Counted from the first letter of the stretch, positions 36,067 to 49,102 are shown. The stretch: DNA of 64,000 nucleotides from Pegea sp. RAD2-039 (GCA_034620365.1 JAQGEQ010000165.1:124001-188000); one strand, 5' to 3'. Program-made: numbers and translations. Notes: generated by a model from the letters alone, not told the origin.

Positions 36067-37901
36067 TAATAAAATTAGAATACTAAAACCCTTTCATTTG
36101 TGATGCTTCGATTTTGAAGAAAAGGAATCATCAAGAAGAAGAACCACAGAGCAACAGTTAGAGATCAGCTTATTTTCCTCGTAACAAGAAACTATTAAAA
36201 GAACGAGGAAGATCTTTTATCTCATGAAAGATGTTGACTCCATGTAAGATCCGGTCGAGAAAACTCCTGAAATTTGCAAAAAAAGTAAAAATTTGTAAAA
36301 AAATGTGAAAAATTTTCATCCAATATCATTTGAAGATTATTTGAGAGATCAAAAATAGAAAAATTAGAATTCATTTCTTATATTTGAAGATTTTTAAAGG
36401 TTCTTACGTAACCAGCTGAAACAAAATCATAATTTGTTTTTCAATGTAGGCTAATGATGAAGATTTCAACAGAAATTTTTGAGTCTATAGAAAAAAAATT
36501 GAAAAAATTTGTTTATGTAATTCTTAATAACTCAAAATAAAAATATTTCTTCTTAAAATTGTTCTTGATTATTCAAGCAAACAAAATCCTTCTGTTATTG
36601 AAAATAATGATTGAAATCTTCAAAGATTCAAAGCCTGACATCATCTTAAACTTTTATTTTCTATTATTCACTTACTTCAAGACAACTCAATCGTTTATGC
36701 TTCAATAAGTTTCTTGCTTCATTTCTACATTTGTACAAATCATTTCAATTGAACAATAGCCTATTATGTAAAACTTTATTTGGCTACAAATTTCGAGTTT
36801 CTACTTTTTAACTCGTGCCAAATACAACATCTGGTTCTGTTCAAGTAGAAAACAAAAACTTATCAACATATTTTAATACATCAATTATTTAATTTTAGAA
36901 AAAAATGTTTGAAGAGTCGAGATACTTTCAGTTTAGGTGAAATAAGAGACACAGCCGATAGTAGAACCGATCAAATAAGGAATATGAAGAAGATATTTTG
37001 ACCTAGTTATTTTCTACAATATGTTTCGTTTGAAAATTTTGTCAAATTAAATTAGTTTTGAGAAGGAACCAAAATTTGATTAATAAATATTTTCACCAAT
37101 TGAAGTTTTATATTTATTTATAACTTTAAATAACGCAGAAATAAATTAAAATAATTTCAATTTTAAAGTAGAAAACATTTTTATGAAATTAAATTTAGGA
37201 AATTTCAATTTTTAAATAATCCACAAACTTATTTCTTCATGATAATTTCTACTTTAACCATAAAATGTTGTGAAAATATATCAATGACAATTTCAATATT
37301 TTGTAAAAAAGTGATTATCAATTTATTGAAGTTCTCACTTTGATCAAAATCAGTTTTTCTAGGTTTGTTATCTGTGCTTTTAAAAGGTTTATCTAAAAAC
37401 TAGAAGAAATCCAATTACAATGAGGTAAATTGACTCTTTAAAGATTTATTATAAGAATCACTTTAAACACTTTGTGGGAATTCTTTTACTTTAATTTGGA
37501 TTTCTGTTTTCGGTTTCATGATATTCAGATAATCAAATCAGAGGTCAAAGTTTATTTTCATATTTTTATTATTTACGAACGAAAAATAAACGAAAAGAAG
37601 ATTTAGTAACTTTTGAACGACTCTGAAAATACAACAAAGAACAAATTTTAAATAATTAAAACAAAATTTCAATGAAACTTTTCAGTTTAAAAAGGAAATA
37701 TTTCTTTTTAAATTTATAACTTTTGAAAAATGTCTCAAAAAAAAAAATGATTCTTTATTTATATTTAATTTAAAAAATGAATCAAAAATATTAAATGAGG
37801 AAAACCAATTTCCATAATTAAATGAAAAACAAATATTCAAGATTTATAATAAAAAAATATCAGAGTAATTCACATCACTAAATTATTTCTTGAACAATTG
37901 A
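36067..37901. other. Intergenic spacer
   Basis: AT-rich. A slightly richer stretch at 36110-36260 contains no sustained open frame or recognisable motif on either strand. Confidence 0.5.
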
Positions 37902-38406
37902 TCACCAAACATTTCCATTAAACATTCGTTGCCAGTATTTGCCAGTCTGTGAATGTTTGCAAGCATGTCTCTTCTCAGCATGGACCCAACATTTCACATA
38001 ACTCTGTCTATGTCCAGGAAGATTGATGCAAGATCGGAATGTGTTTGCAGCTTTCAACATCTGAGACTTCACATGACGATTCCAATCTCCTTTGTTGTTC
38101 CGACAGAATAGGAAAAGAGCATTATGAAAAGGGAACTTACATCCGAGAGGGTTTTGCATGTTTCGCGCTTTACTCGCTGAAAATAGAGATTAGAGAAGAT
38201 GTGATTCAGTTTAAGGACAACTTACCAGAATAGAAGAAGACTGGTAAGATTGGTTGAGAGATTGCCAACTTGTTGAGGATCTGTTCTGCTCGTCGTTGAC
38301 AAGAGTAACCCTCAGACTTATAAAAAGGAAGATCATAAGATTGAGAGGTAGAGAAAGGAAGAAGAGTTATGAAGCAGATCAATACAATAATTGATGATGG
38401 ATTCAT
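37902..38406 (-). CDS. Secreted cysteine-containing protein, paralog 1
   Basis: Two exons: 38226-38406 (181 nt) and 37902-38176 (275 nt), joined by a 49-nt phase-1 intron, giving 151 residues. A clear signal peptide (SSIIVLICFITLLPFSTSQS) begins at the first ATG. No transmembrane helix follows, so secretion is likely. The mature part holds CQRR, then GCKFPFHNALFLFCRNNKGDW, FRSCINLP, KCWVHAEKRHACKHSQTG. The Cys/Trp pattern is shared with the gene at 41632-42132 but with no family I recognise. Across the pair the GCKFPFH codons differ only at synonymous positions, so this stretch is under protein-level constraint, although its DNA (gtaagt) also mimics a splice donor. Function unknown; roles in defence, matrix or signalling are all possible. 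Confidence 0.8.
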
Positions 38407-41400
38407 TTTCTTCAATTTTTTTCAAAATATTAAATCTTTAGTTTTAAAAATACTGAAAATTGAAAGAAGTTATTAGAATTTCAATTTTGTTAAGCGATAT
38501 AATATTTGACAACTTTTAACTAATTAATATTTAACTTAATTCTATTCGCTTGTAATCTTTCAATTAATCTCTCATCACAAGATAATCCTCATCTTCTGAA
38601 ACCATCACCTCAAACTGGATATCTCTGATCAGAAACCACTCGATGCTTCTCTTTTAAGCATTACGGAAAAATTCCGGTTATTTAGAAGAGAAAAAATGAA
38701 AAATGAAAATTGTTTTCAAGCTGTCATTAGCTTCCCACAAAACAATGAAAGCTGAAATTAAGGCTTCTTAGATAATAGCGAAGATACACTTGTCATCACT
38801 AAATCTGTATCATTCGTTCTTTTAATCTTTGATTTGTTTACTATTAACAAAAGTAGAGCTATCATCTGATCATCATGACCCTTTCTCCTTAACCATATAC
38901 GCACAAGCTAATTATCAGGTGAAGAGGACTCCGACTTATTTTTCAATTTTCAAAATATTTTTCGAAATAGTCATCAGATTAAGTTCTATGTTTTTGAAAA
39001 ATTTACAAACTAATCTTTTATCGATATTAAATTAATTTTGCAAAAATCTAAACATTTTTTTTTTATCTAATTTTTATTCATTAAAATTCTAATCTTTTCT
39101 ACAAAATTTTGAAATCAATTTTCAGCAACGGTTTCGTTTAAATGATAAAATTTCATTGAAACTTAAAGCTGTTAACATTTCATTATGAAAATTGTCCTGC
39201 TGCAAATTACTGCTGGAAATCTTACAAAACTATTTCATTAGTAGAGAATTCTTTTAATATAAACTCAACAAGATAACTGAAACGACCGATTTATGTAAAA
39301 AAAAATTCAAAAACAAAATAAATTCTAAACAAATATTTCTGGTAAAATGTAGATGAAGAAACTGGAGTCTTAACCTCATTAAAAAGCAATTAGATGATTA
39401 ATCTAAACTCAGAACAAAAAACAAAAGATTTATCCTTATATTAGCAAATATAATTCAACTACCTACAATTTTGTGTTGTGAAATCGTTTGTTTACATAAC
39501 TCATGTTGTAATTGTTTAAATTGTTATATACAAAATATTATGAGTTCATTTATTTTGACTTCCTTAAATTTATATATACACAAAATATGAGGTAATTCCG
39601 TTCAGAGCTTTTCTAGCAATTTTTTAAAGTAAAAACATCAAATTTATGACAGAAGTAAGGTTTCGTTTCGTTGAAATTAACTTCAGTTTTCTAATCTTTT
39701 TATATAAATAGAAATAAATTTAATTATGAACACAAGATAAGTTTTCAAGATACAAAAAGCTTTTTAAAACTTATAAACCTTTACATAGAAACTATAAAAT
39801 TTTAACAGAAATCGACATTAAATGAAATTATTTATATTTATTATTAAATATTTGATTAAAAAATTTTGTGTTTTGTGGTTTAGAAAAAGATTAAAATCTT
39901 ATTTCCTTAAAAATAAGATTTTCTCCAAAGTTTAGAAAACTTTCTATTTTGTGTTGTTATAAAAAGATCAATGAAAGCCTATAGTGAAAGCTTATAATTA
40001 AAGATATATTAAGTCTTTCACAGAATATAAGATGTTATCATAAAAGGCAATTAAAAGAAAATATCTTTTTATAAACTAAATTTTCATTGAAAAAACTTTT
40101 ATTAAAACTTTATTCTCAAAATTTAGTTTTTCTGTTTTTGTGGCTAAAAAGAGGTTTTCGGTGAAAGATGAAAAACCAAGATTAATTGTTAAAGACATAT
40201 TTTAAATATGACCTAAATCGAAATATATTTGAGGCCATGTGATACAACAGAAAGATTTCTGTGAAAATAAACTTTTATAAACTCATGATTACAACATCTT
40301 TTTATCTTTATTCATAAAATTGAAAATTAAAGTTTTTTCAATTTCTTTAATTTATTGGCGCCAATAATAATCAAATGTTGAAACTGATATTTTTATAATA
40401 ATTTTTATTAATTGAATTATGAATCGGCTAATATAAATTTGTTGAAGTTTTATATTTTATTGTTTTCATAAAATTATTATCATTTTTTTTGAAAATTTTA
40501 CAAACTTTGATAAACGATAAAAACTTTTAAATAAATTGTTAATCAAGTTTTTTTTATTTTTGAGGAAATTAACATTTTTATAGAATTATTCAAACAATTA
40601 TTTATAATCTAATAAAACAATTAATTGAAATCATATTTTTTTACTTTTATTATTTTGATTTGTTTGCAATTTTAGAATATTTAGATTAATTAACAAATTC
40701 CAAAAACTTTTCTAATTACATAAAACTTTCATGAAGACATTTTTAATATATTTTAAAAAAGTTTTCAAAAAAGGATTCTTAAGAAATTTTTGTGAATTTA
40801 TCTTTAGGAGCAAATACTTACTTCTTAAATTTTCAGAAGGATTTATTCAACTTCAAACCTTTTAATTATTGACTCTTTAAAAACTGAATTTATTTATTGA
40901 AGGATTTTGATTACAAATTTTAAAAGATTTTTATATTTGAATAAAACAATTCTTACAAAATTTCTAAACATTTGAAAGCTTTTGTAAAAGTTGTAAAAAT
41001 TTCAAATGTTTCCAAATATTAGTATTTCCCGACTCCATCAAAAACTATCTCTTAAAAGAGACAAGATGTAAGTAGTTTCGTTAGCAAATTACATTTCCTC
41101 ACTTTCTTCTATTTTATCGAACTTTTATTGATATTCTGCATTTTATCAACACCTCTACAGTGTTTCTGTATGAATCTTATGACATCTAAGACCTTCCAAT
41201 TACCTCTTTGCTAGTTTTATTTGGTTTTTGTTCGCTATAAGAGCTGTTTTAACTCACAGACACGCGCTTACTGATGCTTCCTAAGAGTTTCCTCTCTGAG
41301 GTGAACTTTTAGAAACGAACAACTTTTCTCGAAAATTATTTTATACAAACAACAAATCGATACATAAAAATTTATTCTCAAAAAATCTTCGAAACATTTT

Positions 41401-41420
41401 CAGATTTACAACTCAATCGT
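38407..41420. other. Intergenic spacer between the secreted paralogs
   Basis: About 3 kb, AT-rich. The region 38565-38700, upstream of paralog 1, is less AT-rich and may contain its promoter. The dispersed element copy at 41178-41255 is listed separately. No third paralog was found. Confidence 0.5.
41178..41255 (-). repeat. Dispersed conserved element, copy 2
   Basis: The reverse complement of this interval matches 21301-21384: 70 nt with three substitutions, then a 6-nt gap before a shared 'gagtta'. It sits about 160 bp from the E-box minisatellite, downstream of secreted paralog 2. Confidence 0.8.
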
Positions 41421-41630
41421 CGATCACGTGACACGTGACAACCGTCGGTCACATGACAACCGTCGGTCACGTGACAACCGTCGATCACATGACAACCGTC
41501 GACCACGTGACAACCGTCGGTCACATGACAACCGTCGACCACGTGACAACCGTCGATCACGTGACAACCGTCGATCACATGACAACCGTCGGTCACGTGA
41601 CAACCGTCGACCACGTGACACGTGACCTCC
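41421..41630. repeat. 18-bp E-box-rich minisatellite
   Basis: Ten copies of 'caaccgtcggtcacgtga' with variation only in the middle (ggt, gat or gac) and at cacgtg versus cacatg. It is flanked at both ends by 'cacgtgacacgtgac'. Every unit contains a CANNTG E-box, often the palindrome CACGTG, and a CGTCG, which is notable in a CpG-poor AT-rich region. It lies immediately past the stop codon of secreted paralog 2. Both strands are open in several frames because the unit length is a multiple of three. Confidence 0.93.
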
Positions 41631-41631
41631 T

Positions 41632-42132
41632 TTACCAAGTCTTTCCTCCATTAACAATCATCATTTCTCGAAAACCGAGCGACGAATGTTGACAAGCGCG
41701 CGACTTCTCTGCTTCGATCCAACAACGCCGAAGATCTTTCGTGACTCTTACACACTCATTGAGCTTCCGGTTGACTTCCCGGATGTTCTTGATCGTCAAG
41801 GAGGTGCAGTCGCCCCTGGCGAGTCGACAACATCGATACATCCCGTCGTGAAACGGAAACTTACATCCGGGAGCTCTTGAGTACTTCCGAGCCACCCGAT
41901 CTGTTGAAAGATCGAATTTGAATCGAGATGTTGCTATGACAACTAACTCACGATTTAAAGGAGGTTGAAGAAGGAATTTAGTTGGGAATTGTTCGTGAAA
42001 TCTCCTCTGTAACCAATTCAACATTCGTCTTCCACATTTCGGTCTCCGGAAGATATTTGCTTCCGGAAGATTGTTCCGGTTGAGACTCATGAGAAAGAAG
42101 AGAGATAAAAGTAGAAAGAGAGTCTTCATCAT
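41632..42132 (-). CDS. Secreted cysteine-containing protein, paralog 2
   Basis: The frame is open from 42132 to 41632, but comparison with paralog 1 shows a 51-nt phase-1 intron (41901-41951, GTGAGT...CAACAG) that happens to be in frame. Exon 1 is then 181 nt, identical in length to paralog 1, and exon 2 is 269 nt, giving 149 residues. The N-terminal signal peptide (LFLLLSLFFLMSL) is followed by CGRRMLNWLQRRF, then GCKFPFHDGMYRCCRLARGD, NECV, RRCWIEAEKSRACQHS. Twelve codons separate the intron from the Gly of GCKFPF in both genes. Transcripts that retain the intron would add 17 residues without breaking the frame. Function unknown. Confidence 0.8.
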   Translation of the reverse strand: MMKTLFLLLSLFFLMSLNRNNLPEANIFRRPKCGRRMLNWLQRRFHEQFPTKFLLQPPLNRELVVIATSRFKFDLSTDRVARKYSRAPGCKFPFHDGMYRCCRLARGDCTSLTIKNIREVNRKLNECVRVTKDLRRCWIEAEKSRACQHSSLGFREMMIVNGGKTW

Positions 42133-42721
42133 CAAAAAAGATTTCTAAATCTATTTATAAGATTTCTGCGGCTTCAAAGAAGAAACAAATGAAAGTTCAA
42201 TCGAAGTCTGGCTCGTTGCCATGGTATTTTAATAAAACTATTCGCTTTCAATCACGACAACAACCGAAATTAAAATAGTTAAAAATTCGAACAAGTTTGA
42301 GATGTTAGATTAAAAAACCTCAACATTTGTAGCAGCTAACAAACTTCTATTTTCTATTTGATTTCAAATCCATAAAAAAATCAGATGACTTATGTGACTA
42401 GCTTTCCAAACGTGAATGGTTCAAACTACTGGATTGAAATCGAATCGAGTTTTTATATACAACGACAACGACGACTGTAGAAAAAGAAAAACGCATCAAC
42501 CAGTTTCTAGAAACATAAAATCACTAGATGACAGAATCACAAAACCTTTTGAAACTCATCAAGTAAAAGACTCAAATGATTAATATTTATTTTATCTAAA
42601 TTAGATCGCTGTCAGCAATCATTTGTCAAAAATTTAAAAAAAAATTCCAAATTACAAATTGTTGGAACTTCTTTATGGTTTTAAGTGATTCTATGAATTT
42701 GTTAATCAAATTAGATTTCCT
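42133..42721. other. Intergenic spacer
   Basis: Upstream flank of secreted paralog 2. AT-rich; no feature was supported. Confidence 0.5.
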
Positions 42722-42874
42722 TCAAATTTTCTTAGAACTCTTCTGAGTTACTACATCTTCTTTCTTCAGATACTTCTTACTGAGTTCGTGGAAGAAAGTG
42801 TTTACAGTCGTCAAAACCACCACCAAACTTTCCAGTATTGCTAAGTAGGCTTCTAGGAAATAACTTGAAGACAT
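42722..42874 (-). CDS. Possible 50-residue small protein
   Basis: A short open frame starts at the ATG at 42874 and ends TGA at 42722. Residues about 6-28 (FLEAYLAILESLVVVLTTVN) are hydrophobic and could form a membrane helix. The rest is Lys-rich and hydrophilic, ending KSSKKI. The base composition is richer in GC than the flanks, which favours coding, and the layout suits a single-pass micropeptide. I recognise no family and no neighbouring exon, and a chance frame cannot be excluded. Confidence 0.35.
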   Translation of the reverse strand: MSSSYFLEAYLAILESLVVVLTTVNTFFHELSKKYLKKEDVVTQKSSKKI

Positions 42875-45800
42875 GATTTGCTTTTATTTAATTAAAATAC
42901 TTTGAACTTAACATCACCAACGAAATCAAAATTCATAAAAATCATTCAGAATCATTTTGTTGATTTGAATTATGAATCAAAAAAGCATTTTAACTTTCCA
43001 ACAACTTGAACAAATAAGTCTGAAGTCATTTTTTACATTCAATTCTTTACAACTAAATAATAGCTTCGATTTTATCAATCTAGTAACCCTCTTTAATATT
43101 CTTAAATTACGTTTAAATGGTTAATTAAGTGATTAGAGGCAAAGGTTTTAGTTTAACATTTTTAGATAAATTGGATAATTGAGGTGAAAAATTCAGATTA
43201 GGGTTTCGACAGTAAATTACCAAAAAAATGGTTTTTCTGACATCAAATTTTCACTTGAAGTTTTGAAGAGATAAAACTTTTGAACAAGCTCTTTGCAATT
43301 AGTTAAAGTCTCACAACATCTTAAAATTTAAAGTTCTTTTTTAGAAGAGCTAAGAGATGCAAATTTGAAAAAAGCTTTATTGGTTTAAACTAAATAAAGA
43401 ATTAATAATCGGTTTCATTTCAAGAACTTCAAATTCTTAAAAATCAAAATCGCAAATCTTACTCTAAATACTCTAAATAAAATCACCAACCAATTGAAAA
43501 AGTCTTTTGAAACTGAATTAGTGTTGAAAAAGACTTTAATAAAAATCGTATTATCTCACTGTAAACACAAATTACAACTTTTGTAAAAAGGAAACTCTTC
43601 TAAGTTTATTTTAAACATAAATTTTGTTTATTTTGTTTCACACAAAATTTTGAAGATAATAAAATTCATTTTTATATTTTAAATAAAACAGATATATTTG
43701 ATAATCAAAACAAACTAAAAAAATGTTTAATTTTGAAAAGCAATTTTTCCTATGATGCTTTAAGTTGTTAACTAAATTGTAATAAATATTTTATAACTTT
43801 ATGAAAAGATAAATGATTTGGTTCGTTTAATTTGAAATTATTTAAATTTTTACAATAAACGTATTTGTTAAATGATTTAATTAAAACGATAAAATGTTAT
43901 TTAAGTAATTTTGGTTTACTCAATTCAAATTACTATGGTTCTAGTTTTTTTACTAAATGATAAACAAACATGTCATCTGAAGAATTTACTACAAAACTCT
44001 ATTTTAAATTGTTTTTTTTGCCTTTGGCGTTTGATTATGACCTAAAATTCGATTAAGATTAAATTTCTGTCAAATAGTAATAAACAATTTTATTTTTTCA
44101 GTTATTAAAACTGAATAGAAATTTAAATAAACTTCAAGAACTTTGAAAACAGTTTTATAAAATTCAATTTCTTTCATAAATACTTTTTCTAATTAATTTT
44201 TAAAACTTTAAATCCTTAAAATCAATGAAATCTTTATTTTTTTCGATTAATAATTTTGTATTTTATTGTCGTTTAGCAACTTGTGAAAATTAAACAAATT
44301 GCTTTTACTTTCAGTAACTATAAGATGAAAATAAGAAATTTAAATTTAATTATTAACATTTAATAAAATTTTGTTTATACAAAATACAATAAAAGAAATT
44401 CCATTTAATTTTATTACTGATTTGCAAACTTCAATATAACCAAAAAGCAATTAAATGGTTCAAAATTACAACAATAAGTTAAACTTGTGGTTTATATGGA
44501 ATCATTTCGGTGGAGACACTAAAATTTAGTTTCTTACAAAAGTTCTTTTTCAGTTTTTGTGAGAAATTTTCCTGATCCGTGAGAACATCTCTTTACTTAG
44601 ATTTAATTTGATTCTGTTCCTGCCGCTCTTGACAATTCATAAAAAAGTAAAATCTTTTCTAAACTCATACAGGAAGTAGTCTTTAAAAAAACTATAAAAA
44701 CGAAAGATTACTTTTTATCAATAGAGATTTAAGTATAAGAGCAAAAAGGTTTTTTTTGTTCACGAATATTCAACTTCAAGTTGAAGGACTTTTCCAAGTC
44801 CTTATCTCAAGAATATTTTAATTTAAACGGAGTTAAGGTTGTATTAACGCTTTCTCAACTGAATCAAACTTCATTTTCGAGTTTAAAGATTCAAACTGAA
44901 AAGTGTTTATCAGTAATTAATTTCTTTTCAAAAATAACTCATTTCGAACAAACCAAACAAACAAACTGGAAACAACCGCTATATTTAAATAAGTTTACTC
45001 TGAAACACCTAACAATAACTTTTATGTAAAATATCAAAGAAATGTAAATAAATGAAAAGCTAACAAATTATTACTTTCAGTCATTTATTTACTTTCATAT
45101 TTTGTAAACTTTGCCAAATCAGCTCTTAATTTATAAACGTCTTGTTTATCTGACTGTTTTTTTCTTTATGATATTATGAGTTCATGCAATTTAAGTAAAC
45201 AATTTAATATTTTCTAGTTTGTGTTTTAATAAATCGTAAAAACTTAATGTATTTAAATAAATTTTGAAATTTTCTTATTCTATCTATAACTGTAATATTT
45301 ATAAACTTTTTATACAAATAATTATTACTAATATTTTGTTAAAAACTGATTAATTAAAATTTTTGTTTGAAGGAATTTGAGAAATAACTTCTAGGTTAAA
45401 AACATTTCAATCATTTAAAAGAGAAATTTAAATCGCGTTTTGATTAATTAGTTTTTTTTAGAAAATAGTTAAACAATATTTTTAGAAATCACCAAAAAAT
45501 TCCGGATTTAATGAGATGTTTTCTTATTTGAAGAAACATAAACAACATTTCAAGGTAATGAAGTTTCTTTGAAATTCAAAGCTTTGTAAGATATTTAAAT
45601 CATTTAAAGCTTATAAGATTTTTAATGAAATTAGTTTAAGTTAGATCATAACTCTCAATAAAATGATATTTCTTAAATTATCAAGGATTTATCTTTTACT
45701 ATTTCTATAAAAGTTTTCTTTAAATGATTAATTCATTTTATTTGAAGGCTTTTTAATCTTTATGTTTTTTTACACTGATCTAATTTTGCCAGCCTCAATC

Positions 45801-48800
45801 GACAAGGTGTCCAACAGTTTATTTCAATGAGTCACTCAGAATTTTCGATTAAATTTACATATAACTCAAACCTTGGTAATGGACATCTGCTAACTTTACT
45901 TTAGAACTCACAATAGTAAATATTTACTTTAAATGTTTCTAAAATTGTCTTAAGCATGCACTTTTCTATCAGTAAGAAATAGTTGCCTTCACATAAACAG
46001 TTTTTGATGGTAACAACAAGGTACTTGCTCAAAGCATGGAAATGCGGTTTTTTGTGATTCTTAATAAATATCTCAAGCTTTTGAGGATGTTAATAACATT
46101 GATAAATCTCCTTAATAAGATTAGAACTAAAAACATGTGTTTGCGCTAAAATTATAAAAATTCTTCTCTTCAAGTATTTATCGAAAGTTTTGGGGAAAAT
46201 ATTTTTTTGTATCAAGAATCTGTTATCGCAGAAAACGAATTTCGAATAAAGAACTTAATTTTCAAAAACTTATATTCTAAACATCATTTATTTTTAAATT
46301 ATTTCTTAATCTTTTTACTAGAGGCTTCAATAAAAGCTAAAATATCTAAAGTTAAATTTGAGTTTATAAAAAAGTCAAACTTTAATTACTTTTTATCAAA
46401 CTTTCAAAAAAAACTGTAAATTTATTTTACAGAAAAAAACGAACTCAGTTAAACTATTTTTGTGGCTACATTTAATTTGCTTAATTTCTTGAAAAGCTCT
46501 AACATGATGAAATGCAATTGTTTTTATGAAGTAAATTAACTGTATTACAAACTAATATGTTTTTCTGCAATTTAAACTTATTAAAAACGTTTTTGGGCGG
46601 TTTTGATTTTTCTTCAAGAATAAATCTGAATTTTTTGAACTGATTTTACATTTTTATGAAAAAAAATTTCTCGAAAAGTTTTTTGTAATCGTTTTTATGT
46701 TCAGTATTCAGAAAATACTTCCGATAAATTCACAAAATCGATTTCAAATTTAGATTTGTGAACTTTTGAATATTTAAATATCTTAAAGAGAAAAGCTTCT
46801 TGATAGATTGACAGAAGATAATTTGTTTGAAGATAAAAAAGGAAATCTCGTTTTATAAAAATATCCGTCTTTAAAAAAATCTTGATTTCAGTAAAATGTA
46901 AATTAGCTTAAAAAAATTATTTTAAAAATTGTGAAAATTAAAAGCATAGCATCAGTCGAAAAAGACAAAGAATACGACTATTTCTACATTCTAAAGCGAG
47001 TAAATACGACTGTCATGAAATTCAGAGCTTTATACTTTGTTGCTGAGCCTTAAGTATGTAATTATGGTAACTTTGTACTTTAACAAATATTCACTTCACA
47101 AACAGACAAAGTTAAAATTGTAACGAGGTTTTTACAAAATCCTTTTTTGGATCACCTAAAAATCTTAAAAGTTTAAATTAATTGAACAATTTGTTTTACA
47201 GAAAGAAAAAAAAGTCATTAAAAATACTTAATGATTGTTTTCTTTGTCTGTTGTACGAAGTTATGTGAAAAATTATTTTGTTTAACTTCAAAATGACTTA
47301 ATTTATTAATTTTAGAGAAGTTTTTCATTTTTTGTTAAAACTTTCAGCTTATTTATTAAAACAATCATCTCTAGACTCAGGTTTAGAGTTTTAAGTTTTA
47401 ACATTACAATTATCAATAAATTTAAGCTTTATTTTAATAAACAAAAATTTTTATTCACATTATAAACTTTTGTAAAATTGTCTTCATAAATTTTGAAATT
47501 AAATCAGTTCAGAAAATTTATAAGATAGAAAACGAAAATCACTGAAAGAACAAAAATTACTTTGAGAGATTTTATTATAAAAGTAATTTTGAATTGATTT
47601 TAAAGATATCATTTAAATCAATCATACTAATTGTAAATAAATGATTGAAAACAAGTCAAGCTTTATCAGAGTTTATTAAAGAGTTGAAAGCAAAACTTTT
47701 CCTAGAAATCTTTACAATTAAGATGAGTATTTTGACAGTTATTCATTTTTATGAAGTTACAGTTTATAAAACTTTAGTTATTTCTTAAATTTCTTCCAAT
47801 TTCAAATTTTTCATGCAACATTAACTATTAAAAGTAAAATCGTTATTCAGCCTAATGAGTATTATAAAACTATTTAAATGAAAAGTTATTTCAAAAAAAA
47901 AAACTTTTGAAATATTTCAAAAAATGATTTAGAACAATTTTTGTAGAGTTGTAATCATAAATAATTTTAATAATTATTTTAAATTTTGCACAGTATATAA
48001 TTCAGTTTATTTTTTACATATACAATGGTTTTTATTTATTTTATATTTTACAAAAATTCAACAAATAATTTCTCTCAATTTTTTTGTTTATTTCAAAAGA
48101 AAGTTTTATTCAAATAAAATTAAAAAATTTTGTTTTGGTAACCCTTGGCTACAAAATAAACTTTCAATTTTATGTGTAAATAAACCCTTCCATCTAATTA
48201 CAGAAAATTTGTCACAGAAAAATATACGATGTAAAGATTCATACATCAGATAAATTTGAAAATTTTCTTTTAAAGTTTCAAATTTTACATAAAATTCTTA
48301 AAATAAAAACTCTTATCAAATCTGAGATAGATTTCTTCAATTCTGGTGACTTTAACTAAAAAATTAAACTAATTATTAAAATATTAGAAATTGTTAAATA
48401 TTATAATTTAAAACAAATTTTCAAAATAAATTTTATTCGAAACTCTGTTTATTATACTCTTACTAATTCTACAGTTTTTTTTAAATTATTCAAGAATTTA
48501 TCTTTAGTATTAATAAATCTTCACGTATTTCAGTTTACATAAAAGATTAATAATTTTATCGATTATTATTTAAACGTATATTTACTTTTTTATTGTTTTC
48601 ATCAAAATTTTTGCTCAAAATTATCTGAAATGTTTATAATAAAGTTTGATGATTTATTTAATACTGAAGATTAATCAGTTCACAGAAATTAAATGAAATA
48701 ATTTGGGCAGCTTCTTATTTAGTGAAGTTGGTTTTAAATCAACATAAAATAATCAAATGTGTCTCTTTGATTCCGATGAATAAATTCATTAAAAAATTGG

Positions 48801-48810
48801 ATTCACAAAA
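42875..48810. other. Long AT-rich gene desert
   Basis: Nearly 6 kb with only short chance frames that look like translated AT-rich noise (for example 44781-45029 and 46207-46419: Lys/Asn/Phe-rich, no motif). No RNA gene, tandem array or mobile element was recognised. Confidence 0.5.
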
Positions 48811-49102
48811 AGTTTTTGAAAATGAATAAAACTGAAAGAAATATCTAGAAGGCTTTATCAGCAGAAGACTTTTTTAGCTTTTTTCAAACCAATTCCGATT
48901 AAGGGTCAAAACTTGGAACGATTTTCATAAAAAGAATATTTGTGTGACCTTCTTCAAGTTGATGATTTGCAACACAAATGCTGCTGCCTCGTTAGAACGG
49001 AAGACGAAGAATTAGAAATTGTTTTAAAGAACTACCGCCACCTACCAATTTCAAAAAACTTTTATTCACAGATTTAAAAGATTTAATCTATTTCAGTCAG
49101 CT
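48811..49102. repeat. 292-bp direct repeat, left copy, flanking the LINE
   Basis: This matches 53651-53942 at a constant offset of 4840 nt, with no gaps and about 11 substitutions in 292 positions (about 96% identity). It ends about 25 nt before the LINE's A/T-rich 3' tail. No ORF of substance, splice pattern or tRNA-like box is visible. Confidence 0.93.

Noticed and set aside
38130-38150. GTAAGT inside GCKFPF of the secreted paralogs as a splice donor
   Set aside because: Both paralogs keep the GCKFPFH amino acids with synonymous third-position differences and conserved Cys and GD downstream, so this is coding sequence rather than an intron.
41378-41692. Overlapping frames on both strands (DGCHV and DNRRS repeats)
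   Set aside because: Products of the 18-bp minisatellite, whose length is a multiple of three, so every frame repeats without stops. No gene evidence.
44781-46419. Two frames of 70-80 codons in the gene desert
   Set aside because: Composition is AT-driven Lys/Asn/Phe/Leu with no motif or partner exon, and the second lacks a true ATG at its first position.
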